DNA of 64,000 nt from Culex pipiens pallens (taxonomy: Eukaryota; Arthropoda; Insecta; Diptera; Culicidae), in NCBI RefSeq assembly GCF_016801865.2, contig NC_068938.1, positions 130,104,689 to 130,168,688 on the forward strand, given 5' to 3'. The notes beneath the pieces were generated by a model, which saw only the letters and a list, made by a program, of their open reading frames with translations, was not told where the DNA came from and made no database searches. Below, in pieces: positions 22,163 through 33,400 of the stretch. The number at the start of each line of letters is the position of its first letter. Position 1 is the first letter of the stretch. The position numbers and the translations under genes were made by a program.

Positions 22163-22757
22163 ATAATCTAATCTAATCTAATCGAACACAAGCGCAGCCA
22201 GTCCGAAGAAAGCATCCGGGAAGAACTTATGGTTAGATTACGCCTCAAGTTCTTTCTTGTCATTATTAATGATTGCAGTACTTTCGAGAACCCCCGAAAT
22301 GTATTACACTCACTAAAGCGGCCCGGCCTACTGCGTTGCATTAACCGCAAGAGACAGATTCTATGAACGGAACCCACATTTCATGGAATCATCAGGGGAA
22401 GAAGAAGAAATGGGGACATACCGTACCAACCACTTCGAGTTATTTATAGAATATGGTGTGTGGTGTGTGTAGGGGAATTGTTGGCAGAGGGATTGTTGTA
22501 TTATTTAGTAAATGGCCTTGCGACATTATTTCACCACTACGGATTAATTCACTCAAGGGGTGTCAACCCCTCGGTGGCCGAGTGGCTAGAGCATCTGATT
22601 ACCAATCCAAAGGTGTGAGTTCGAATCCCACCTGATTCCATGCGTTTTTTTGTTCATATTCAAGGTTCAATTAATTTCAAGGAGACCGGTCGGGAAACGA
22701 ACCCGGAACCTTCCGCTTACGAGGCGGGAGCCGTAGCCATTAAGCCACGGGCCGGTC
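22163..22757 (-). mobile_element. Full-length tRNA-derived SINE, TTAGA tail, 21-bp TSD
   Basis: The exact 21-bp direct repeat TTCTTTGATTTTTG plus TTTTTCT lies at 22142-22162 and 22758-22778. On the minus strand the element begins exactly at a tRNA-like G1 (GACCGGCCCGTGGCTTAATG), folds as a near-complete cloverleaf with anticodon loop CTCGTAA (anticodon CGT, threonine-like) and T-arm CGGG-TTCGTTT-CCCG, and ends in TTAGAT repeats. A second tRNA-like block lies inside on the + strand (22570-22640). Perfect long duplication implies recent L1-type retroposition. Confidence 0.85.
22570..22640 (+). pseudogene. tRNA-like sequence inside the SINE
   Basis: A-box-like GTGGCCGAGTGGCTAGAGC and B-box-like GAGTTCGAATCCC are present, and the anticodon arm resembles TTGGA-TTACCAA-TCCAA with damage on the 5' side. 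The acceptor ends do not pair. It resembles the second tRNA-like blocks at 6240-6300 and 53375-53430, so it is part of a retroposon and not a functional tRNA gene. Confidence 0.7.
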
Positions 22758-22839
22758 TTCTTTGATTTTTGTTTTTCTGATGTCTAATAAACTGATGACA
22801 TGCACTAATTTGAACAAAAAATGCATGACATTTTTAAAG

Positions 22840-24293
22840 TTGTCGTTTGGGTGCAGTCACTGGAAGCTTTACGCCTGTGTAGTCGATCCTCCAAGATGCT
22901 GTCTGTATGCGTAAGTCTCTCTCAAACAGAGAGAATCTCTCCTCTCTTTTTTCGCTCTCCCGCTCACACAAACTCCACACGTCCACAACATCGCTCCGAC
23001 GACCAGCACCATCACACCAGCAGACTAAGATGGCCGACTTTATTTAATCGAAAACAATCGCGAAGTGCGGACGCAAAGTCGAGTGCGATCCTCCTGCCAG
23101 CCAAGCACAAGAAATCCCACCCAAGAAGAGAGAGGAGCCCACACACCACACTACACTACACTACGAGCAGTGCGAGCAGTGTTCAGTTCAGAGTCACAGA
23201 GTCAGTTTAGTCTGTGTTGTATTGTCGTTCCGCGTCGTCTTCGTCGTCGCCGATTCTACCTCCCAGAAGCAAATCGCCGTGCGCGCGCGCCTTTTCCTGT
23301 GTGCGATCGCAACCCGATCGCAAGTGTCAAAAGTGAGTGAATTTTTCGAACGGCCGGAAAATTCGGCGCGATCAGCGATCTGGAATTGGATTAAACGCAA
23401 GCAAGCAAAGCAAAGTAAAGGTCGAGCTGGTGTGTTGTGATCAAGGGTGATCGCGCGCAACCTAGGGAGTCTAGGTTCGATTCTCCGGACGACACCCACC
23501 ACCCCGGAGTGAGATGTCATGTGAAAGATAAAGTTTGTTTCTTTTTGTTTTTACCGAGAATTCTCGTACACGCACAACATTTTTGTTTTCGGGGTCCGCT
23601 GAAGGTCCTGAAGTCGGCAGGATCCATTCCAAGAAGAGAGGGTTCTTCGGTATGCAGCAGCAGTGACGGGAACCTCCCGAAGGGTCGTCTCTGGGTGTTA
23701 TTCGAGAAGGGGAAGGTGCAGAGAGAGAGCATGGTGAAGCAAAACAGAAGAATGACGAGGAGGAGGATGATGATGGCATGATGGGAAGAAGCTTATTTTG
23801 AAGGGAGTTTGTGAGTTGGAATCCCAGTGTGAAGGTCTTTGCAGAGTACGACAAAACTCGAAATAGTGTGTCTGCCTCGAATATAGAAGAAAAAAAAAGT
23901 GTCGTCGACGTCTGTGTCGTGCCTACGAGTGGGAGTATCGAAGTTCAGATTATTATTGTGTCTCTCCCGCTTACACAGTCCGTTCCGTTCCACATAATAT
24001 ATGCTGCTATGCTGCTGTTGCTGCTACGAATAAGATGAAGCATGTTTATGGTAATCCTACCCGGGAAGAAGAAAAAGCTAAATCCAACAGTGACAAAACG
24101 GCTCGCAACCGAAAATGAAGAATTCGATCGGTTGTAAGTCAGTGTGAAACAACAAAAATAGTTCGAAAACCTCAAACCCCCAACGACCAATCGAAAAGAA
24201 AATCGCACCAAGTGTGACTAGTTAGTTCTGCAAGAAAAAGATTCTTCTAGTAAGAATCTAGAGAGAAAAAAGTATCAAATAAGCATAGGAAGA
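22840..24293 (+). promoter_or_regulatory. ptc: patched promoter region and 5' leader
   Basis: GA/CT-rich DNA (22914-22960, CTCTCTC and GAGAGA runs, GAGA-factor-type) precedes two initiator matches, TCAGTT at 23183-23188 and 23202-23207. No TATA box is evident. From there to the exon 1 ATG runs a GC-richer leader of about 1.1 kb with several upstream ATGs, which may throttle translation. Upstream splicing of the leader cannot be excluded. The TSS position is inferred from motif and composition only. Confidence 0.5.
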
Positions 24294-24431
24294 ATGGTGG
24301 TGCCCACGATGGATAGTTTGCCGCGAGTACCTGACACCCACGGGGACACCGTGGACGAGAAAGTGTTCTCCGACCTCTACATTAGGACTAGCTGGTTCGA
24401 CGCGGCGATCGCGCTCGATCAAATTGAAAAG
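24294..24431 (+). CDS. ptc: patched coding exon 1
   Basis: Forty-six codons end in ...LDQIEK, exactly at a codon boundary, followed by the donor GTAGGT at 24432. Only the cytosolic N-terminal tail is encoded here. The next codon is 38 kb away. Confidence 0.95.
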
Positions 24432-27400
24432 GTAGGTCGTGTTTTTTTTGTTTCCATTTTTGGAAAGTTTAACAGAGCTTTTGATGGCTGACAGGTGAAT
24501 CAAAATATTTTATGTACAGTTTATGAACCACAAACCAAAGGTTTTTTTCTCTTTTTTTCTGCTTTTTTTGCTTGTATGCATCAGCGACGAACCGAGCTAA
24601 TTCTTCATACAAACTTTGGAAAAAAAACCATTCGGAACTGTCTAAATATTTTGGAAAATATAAAAATACATGTGTTTCTGGGGACCCCAAACTTCATGCT
24701 TCCCTTCGAGTTGAGCCTACGCAGTCATTTTTGTCAATTTTTGTAGGCCAGTGTTATTCATAATCTCGTAATAAAATTATTTGTATTTTTTTCGCATCGA
24801 GTTTAATATTTTTATATGTTGCCAACCTCCCGTGGTCGAGTGGTTACGGGATCCGCCTAACAAGCGGAAGGTCAGAGGTTCAATCCTCGGGTGGCAGCTT
24901 TGGAGCTTTGGTCATCCCGCAAAATCAGTACAGGTTTTTCTTTCCCTGCTGTCTGCGCTTTGGAGAAACCTCGAGTTAGTCAAAAATGGACTACTCGGCG
25001 AAGAGCTCCAATGCCAACTGACGACAGTCGGGTCAATACGAGAGAGCCGAAAAACTGATGACAAAGGGGAGAGATCTAAAAATAGCCAACAGGGACCGCT
25101 CCAGTCCCCGTCCGTCCTCATCATTTGAAGTTGGACATCAACAGCCTGCGAGCCACAACAATTCTTCAAAAGTTGCTCATTTCTCCTTCGCTAGGTCAAC
25201 TACAACTACTTAGCTTCGGCTGATCTGTGCACTTCGGAAGATAGTTGACTGGCCAACTAGCCGAAGATGCGCTAACAGATACGATGAGTGTTCGGACTCA
25301 AAAAACACGAGAGGAGAATTCTTCCTTTCGCACAACCACGCTTCAACGCACTGCGTTCAGGCGCACTCTACCAGTGTATATGTGCATTGGAAAAAAGACT
25401 GTAAACAGATAGCTTGATTCTTCTCAATAAGATTCGAGCAAAAATTGCAGCCTTAAGAGTATAACAGGGAATCACAAAAGATAGTCGCTAGGACGGTCGA
25501 GGTGAACTAATCCCAATATCTGCCCACAAGGCGGACAAAAAAAAAATATGTTATCAACAAAAGATGACAATTTTATTTGTTTCGAAAATTATTGTGAACG
25601 ATTTTTACAACAAAAATATATGAAAACAAACAAAAATATCGCGTTATTGTCATTATCAAAGTAAACAATAAACGAAGCATTATTTAACCTGAATTCATTA
25701 TTATTAATTAATGGTGAGTTCCAAAACATTATGAAATATTTTAGTTAATTCTCATTAAGTTTGGTTTGGTATAAAAAATTTGTCAGCAAAATACTTTTTT
25801 TAATCAATTATTTTGATTTATTTTCTAACCTGGAAAAAATTACAGCACTGGTGATGTAATATTTTTACATGTGAATTCACATCTAAATTAGCCAATTTAC
25901 ATCAAATCAAACAGTGAAGCCAGTAATTTATTCACGCAATTTGGATAATTTACTCCAATTTCAAACATCATTGCAGAGAAATTTAGCATACCGCGTTCAA
26001 AATTGCTATGCTGGAACTTTTCTGAGAAGTTCTTGTGGAACTCCTGAAATATTTGCTACACGGGATGAACAAGCGAGGATTGTTTACACCAGGTCTGTCC
26101 AACGGCCCTTGAAGCCATTTCATCCGGCCCGCGACGGCTTTTCAAAATAATTCTATGACCGGCCCTTAAGGCTGTTCATAAAATATTAAATAAATAAATT
26201 GATTGTCTGAATTAAAAAAATAATCTTAAGATCAAATTTTATAATATTATAACAACATTCTTCATGTTTGAATTTAATTCTTGTAATTTCTACATTGATA
26301 TTTCCAAACTGAAAAATTTTGCAAGAAAACAAAATGATCCATTTCGTAAAATTGTGAAATTTATAAAAAACTTGGATTGTTGTCCAAAAATGTACAAAAA
26401 GACACTAAATTTGAATTTCTTTCGGTTCAAATCGATTTTTTTCTATTTTATATATTTTCAAATAAATAAGTAAGCAAAAGCTAATGAATTTTTCCAGAAC
26501 AACTTTTCAGTGATAAAGTTTTTTTTAATGAAGCTTAAAAAGGCAAATTATTCATACTGAGAATAGATCGCGGCCAATATTTTAAAAATATAAAAATAAT
26601 GTCTCAATGGGGCATGAAATAAGAGAGCAAAAATATATTTTTTCATAAACCTTGAATTTGGAAAATAACGAATTAAAAATGATTTAATACATATTTTTTA
26701 CACTTTTTAAATTTAGCTTGTGTTTAAAATCATTTTAAAATATTTTTTAAAATATTTGAATAAAGGTGCACAAAAACGCAAAAAAGTTTGTTTTTTAAAA
26801 GGGATATTCGATATTCGAATCCAAATTTCGTTTGAATAAATTTTATCATGTTTCATTGATTTTTTATATCGCAGTGTTGAGGAAATTAAACCTAAAAAAT
26901 TGCAACGACCGTTGAAATTTGAATGTTTTTTTTTTTATAAAAATTGTAATCGTTAAAAACAATAACTCTACAATTTTAAACATACAAAAAATAAAATAAC
27001 TCAAATAAAGTCATTTTTGAATGTTATCCTTCTTTTTCATTCTTAAAATCAAAATTTAGGAATCTTATTTGCAACACTACTTCTTTTATTTATTTTCTTT
27101 AAAAGAACCCAATAATAAAAATTGAACAAAAATGTGTTAACATCTTCAACCTTTATCAAATATTAGTTCAAATTCATCAGATCTGGCCCGCAGGGCCAAA
27201 AGGTTGGGCACCCCTGGTTCACACTATAATTTACGTGCTGAAACTGATAAAAAAAAACTCACATTATGCTTGATTAAATTCCATGAATATTTCATTACTT
27301 CGAATATAGTTGGGAATTTAATATTCGTGGTTCCCATTACTGATGAGACTACTATGCTTTTAAAAAATGAACCTAATTAAAAATTTCAGCCTAATTTATA

Positions 27401-30400
27401 TTTTTTATTTTTTTTTTGTAAAACAATAACACAAAATGCTTCATACATTATAAGAATTCATGATTATGTTTTCAAGAGTTACCTTCTTTTTTCAATATGT
27501 GTTCTTAAAATTCAAGATTTGTAAAATTATTCTAAATGCCTTTATTATACCAAAAATGCAATGATAAATGATAACAAATAACGATGTTTCTAAATAATTT
27601 TTAATGATTTGTAAATGAAAATGTATTGTTTGAGCAGTAAAAAATTTGTTTGCCCCCCCGAATTTATGTCGAAATATTGAAGAAGGAGACAAAAACGTAA
27701 AATCTAGATTAAATTTTCAAAAGGTATTATTTGCATAGGAAACCCATGACTCATAGGTTGTTTTGAAAATTTACTCTAGGAGTGAAATTTTCATTCTTGA
27801 AAGATTTATGTTCATAGAGTTATATGTCTGTTTCCAAGCAATAGACTAAAAGTTTGCAAATTTCCAAAATTTATAAAAAGCGTGTGAAAATTCTATTAAC
27901 AATTCTACAGTTTTTTTTAAAAGGATCTATAATCTATTGTTTTTCATATGTTTATAAAAAACCACGGCGTGTTTTCTAGAACAACCTTATCAGGAAAAAA
28001 TAGTCATCGCCACTTTCAAATGTGTCTTATAGGAAATTTTCTCAGCTTTCCAATGCTTCTAAGAGTGAAATGTTTCATCGGGAAATTTCTGAGATATCTC
28101 TATTTTAAGTTTTTTGGTTTTAAATTCCTTTATTATTTATTGGAAACTTTATACTAACAGTTCAAAAAACTTATCAAATGATGTGTTTCATGAGTCATTT
28201 TCTCATCAAAATGTTTGCACATTTTGATGAGTAAGACAAGAAACAACTTTGTAGAAGGTTGCAAACCGCTAAACATTTTGAAAATTATGTTTTGTCTAAG
28301 TTTTTCAATATATGGGATTTATTCAGAAACTAAAATAATAAAACAGTGTAAAAATGTATTTTTTACAAGAATTATTTGATAATTACATTTTTTTTTGTAC
28401 AAATATCACGTGTCTACTCTCATTTAGCTGATTCAACTGAAACTTTGGCAGGTTTGTGATTGTTAATGGTATTATTGAATTTTAATGAATAAATTTGATA
28501 TTTTCTTAAGCAAACATTAACCAGGAACATAAATACAAATATGATTTGAAATCGAAAATGTACTACGTATTACTGTAGCAAGCTTCAATAGTCATATTTT
28601 CATGAGTATAAAATAAAGATAAAATTTTATAAAATGTTTTCTGTAGAAAATGCACTTAAAAGTAGCAATAAAACTCGAGTCTTCCAATTCAGAATTCTGA
28701 AAACACCGTCACAGACATTTATTTTTGTTTGAACAAAAATCAAATAGTATGTTAACAAAAAAAAATCTAACAGAAACTTTCTTTCCAAACTATTTAAACA
28801 AAAATCAAGACATGTATATTTTTTTAAGATGAATTTGAAGATGAGAGTCTTATAAACTTCTAAAATATTGCTAATTCCATGATCATTTAAAACAAAAAAA
28901 AAACTGAAACAATCATTTCATACCAATGAAAGGTATTTCTCCTAAAGCTAGCAACAGTAATTTGCAGTATAATTTCGAGAATAAAACATGTTTTGTATCC
29001 ATGCAACTAGTTAGTGTTTGATTAAGGAAATATGACATTTATTCATAAAAATCTTGTAATACCCTATCAATCTCAAACCTGTAGAAATTTCGGTTGTATC
29101 AGCTAATTCCAAGCGGAATCAGAGCAGACCGGTGTTATTTGTACACATCAATTATGTAATAATCTATTTGTTCTTGTTAAAATAATATAATAACGGTTTT
29201 ATTATTTTATTATTTGAATAAATCCCACATATTCAAAAATTCGGTTAAATTTCATTTTCAAAATGTTTAGCGGTTTGCAACTTTCTACAAAGTTGTTTCT
29301 TGTCTTATTTTGCACATGGTCAGTAAAATACACATGAAACACATCATTTGACAAGTTTCCTGGACTGTTATTTAAAAGTTTCCAATAAATGATCAAGGAT
29401 TTCAAAAGAAAAAACTTAAAATAGAGATATCTCAGAAATTTCCCGATAAAACATTTCGCTCTTAGAAGCATTGGAAAGCTAAGAAAATTTCCTATAAGAC
29501 ACTTTTGAATGTAGTGATGACTATTTTTTCTCCTTAAGGTTGCCCAGAAAACACGCCGTGAAAACCTTATCAAAAAAAAAAAAAACTCTGGAGTTAAAAA
29601 TCTCAATGTAAAAATAAAATCGATAAAGTTTTTGCGGAAAATTTTAAAATGACAAGACTTTATGTCAAATTTGCTCTTCTTAATAGCTTTTGATGATTGC
29701 TCATTTATTTAAAAAAAATGAAACTAGATGTCCGTGATCCAAAAACTCATACAGTTTTTTTGTTTGATTGTAAATAGAAAAAAAACAAACAATTCTATTT
29801 ATATTAGTTTATTACGATTTTCCATTAAATAATAATAATTTGTTGTAATTGATTTGATACCTAATGAATAAGTTTCAACAACTAGTTTTATATCAAATTA
29901 TTTTCAAAATTTAAGAAAATTTTTAAAACATTATGTAATGGCCTCATTAACACACTTTTCGTTTTTTTTTTGATGTGCAAAAGAGTTCAACGAATCCATT
30001 GTAGCTTTCTTTCAAAAAAGAAATTGTATTTATTTCCTCAACATTACCCAAATATCAGGGAACATAAAATATGAATTCTATTAGTTTAAGTCCTAACAAA
30101 CTAAGTTGGTTTATTGGGAATATAAATTTTGAAAGAAACTACTTTTCCATATTTAGAGAATTACTCTGTTTTCTGGTTTTTCAAAATTTCTTTTTTTACT
30201 GAATTAACTGGTGCAAATTGGTATAGTTAAAAATGATAAATTATCTGTCAAATAAACGAATTTTTACAGAAATCTCTAGCATGGTAAAAAAAATACTACT
30301 AAATTTCGGTACAGCTTTATCAAAATTCTTTAATTTTTAGTTTACCGATCGTTAAGTAGATGGAAAATCGGTTATATTCAACCGAATTCTTATACAAATC

Positions 30401-33400
30401 TAAATCAGTTGCTCTGGAATGAAATGAATAGTTTTTTGACTCACAACTGAATTGCTTTTTTGGCAATGTCCTAGATTGCGCTGAAAAGCCAAATATCTGT
30501 ATTCAATTTCATTGAAAATGCAAATTGTTAAAGTTTCATACATTTTAGTTTATAAAATCACTGTAATTGTAACCTTCTTAGGTAGTCATTTGTCCACTAC
30601 TTCTCCGAAGGATCATCCCTTTAAAACATCTCAATTGCACCAGTTTCCCATTAATTCCCCACCACGACGGTAAACACTGCGCAAACATGCTGACCTCATT
30701 CAATGGTGTTACAACCATTCATTGCCATCGCAAAAAAAAAGTGCAAAGAAAAACACAGAATCATTCCTATATCAAGACAAAACATCCTTGGCCTCCTTTC
30801 CCCTCTCTCGCACTCCAAAGACCCTCGGCGCACAAGAAGTTTGCTGTTTGCATTGAATTACATGTGCCACGCCAGCAGCAGCAACAGCAGTTCAGCAAAG
30901 CAAAGTGTATTGCTCCCATTTCATTCCTTTATTTGCATTCCTGGGAAGGGACGACCGGGAATTACTGTTAAACAAGCAGAACCAACTTCAGCGTCAACGT
31001 CGGCGTCGTCGTCGGCGTGGTGACCTTTGAAGAAGCCCGAGTCCTTCCCGAAAGTCATCCCTCTTGTGTGAGAGCGAGCGGGCTGCGGCAAACAGATCTT
31101 CTTCCTGAATAGTGTTGCAACAACAACAACAACTCCAAGAAACGGGATCGGATCGCCGAGGTGAGGTCTCCATTCCACATCTCTAGTAAAGACGTCGTCA
31201 TCACAATCATCATCAACGTCATCTGGACCACCTCCTCGTCGTCGTCCACGGTCCACGAGGGTCTCCAGAGAAGGAGAGATATTCCATTAGCCATTACAAC
31301 TCAATCTGCGCCGGGCCTGGAAATGTGTGGAATGAAAGAAAACTTGAAAAATGATTCGAGAGTAAAGCTGAAAAAAAACGAAAGATCTTGGACAAAGAGC
31401 CGGGAGTCGGGCAGGTCATCGGGGCAGGAAAGGGAGAGAAGGCTGAATAACAAACATTAAGAGAAGTGGAAAATTAAGGCGAAACGAAAGGCCGAAGGAA
31501 CGGCGACGAACGGTTGATCCCAGCTGAATACAACTCAGTCGCGCAGAGCGATCGTTCCCTCAGTCGAGGAAACGTGAGAAGGCCCGGAATAGGAGGAATT
31601 GGAAAATTTGTTCTGTGGCTGCTGCTGCTCTATCCGTCACGGTCGACACTTGGGACACTCTAAGGGGAGAGAACCCGAAGGTCCTAGGCGTAACCCCTCA
31701 GCGGGGAGATGACTCAGTTTCGCCCAAACTCCGCCGCGATGTAATTTCGCCCGAAAATGACGACCTGCGGTCGCGCCGGCAAGAGCCCGCAAGGGACGCA
31801 GAAATCAAGTTTTACTGCCACACCAGATTGGCGGCTACCTGAATTACCTTGGCGCGCGGAGAAATCGCCTCGTATTGGACAGACAACGGCAGCGGCGATG
31901 ATGACGAAAGGAGGAAAAAAAAGCACGAGAAATGTGCCACACAATACGGCGGTGGCGCAAATGTATTTCTCTCTCTCTCTCTCTGTCGGAGGACCACCCT
32001 CCGAGAATCGCCATTTAACGCCATTAGACCTCGGCGGTGATGGACGGAGAGTTTGGGAAAAGGTAGCAGAAGTTGGGATTTGTTTTTTTTTTGCTTGGTT
32101 GATGGTTTAATTTCGGACCGGAAGTTGCGAATGGTGCAATTGTTTGCTGTGAGAAGTGACTTGCAGATCTTCGGCTCGAAATACGGTGATAGTGGACTTC
32201 CTGGTTTCTGAAATAGAAGCTAGTTGGCCCTGGAATATCTCTCATTCAGTGGGTAGATCTTAAGCTCTACATCTCAAGAAGATGCTGATTGACCTGATTA
32301 GCACTAATTTGAACAGGGTCGCTGTAGTAACTCGATATACGGTCCCATTGAGCCTGTAGATCATTAATGTTGTACATCTAGAAGATTTATATTGACCTGA
32401 TATATTGACAGATGATCTAGAACATCTCGTCGTACCATTAAACGATACTCCTTGAATCTACGCATGTATGATCCAAAATTGAAATCCATCCACATTTGCC
32501 ACGATACGGCGATAGACACTTCTTCGTAACTCCCAATAGTCCACAGATGACCTAGAATATATCATTAACATATCATTAGATCAATACCTGCTACTCCCTG
32601 AAGCTATCCGAGTATGATCCGAGATCAAAAACTGCTGCTGCTCTATCTCCTTACGGCGATAGACACTTTGGCCTTTACTTCTGATAGTCTACAGGTGACC
32701 AGTAGAATAGTCCCTGATACTCCCTGAAGCAATCAGAGTATGATCCGAAGTCCAAAAATCTCTACCATTGCTACGCTACGGTGGTAGCCACTTCGATCGT
32801 AACTTCCGGAAGTCCACAGGTGACCTTGAACAACTCAACTATTCAATTGAAATTCCCTGATACTCTTTGAATCTATGCAAATATAATCCAGGGTCGAAAA
32901 CTGCCAAAAATTGCCACGTTAATGCGGTAGACACAACGACCTTATTCCGAGAAGTCCACCGACGATTTGATATACCTCAATACATCAGTAGAACAGTCCT
33001 TGATACTTCCAGCTTCTCCCTGAAGCAATGCAAATAAGATCCATGGTCGAAAACTGCCAATCTTGGCCACGTTACGGCGTTTAACAATTCGTATGTAGCT
33101 TTCAGAAATCCACAGATGACCTTGAACATTTCCACTAAGCGGTTGAAGTTCCTTGAAACTCTCTAAAGCTATGCAAATATGATCCGAGGTTGAAAACTAC
33201 CAACCTCTGCCTTGTTACGACGGTAGACCGTTTGAACGTAACTCGCAGAAGTCCACAGATGTTTCGATACACCTCAATACATCAGTGGACTAGTTTTTGA
33301 TACTTCCACCCTGTCCCTGAAGCTATCCAAACATGACCCGATGTCGAAAACCATCTACTTTTTCAACGTTACGGCGGTAGTCACTTCGATCGAAACTTGC

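Noticed and set aside
22682..22757. Functional tRNA-Thr(CGT) gene on the minus strand
   Set aside because: The cloverleaf is good, but the sequence is the head of a retroposon with a perfect TSD and tail, so a SINE is the better explanation. The stems also have mismatches.
22821..23210. 129-codon open frame
   Set aside because: It overlaps the GAGA-rich patched promoter and initiators and is low complexity, so it is not a gene.
24780..25130. 115-codon open frame after patched exon 1
   Set aside because: It runs through the valine-like SINE and carries no protein motif.
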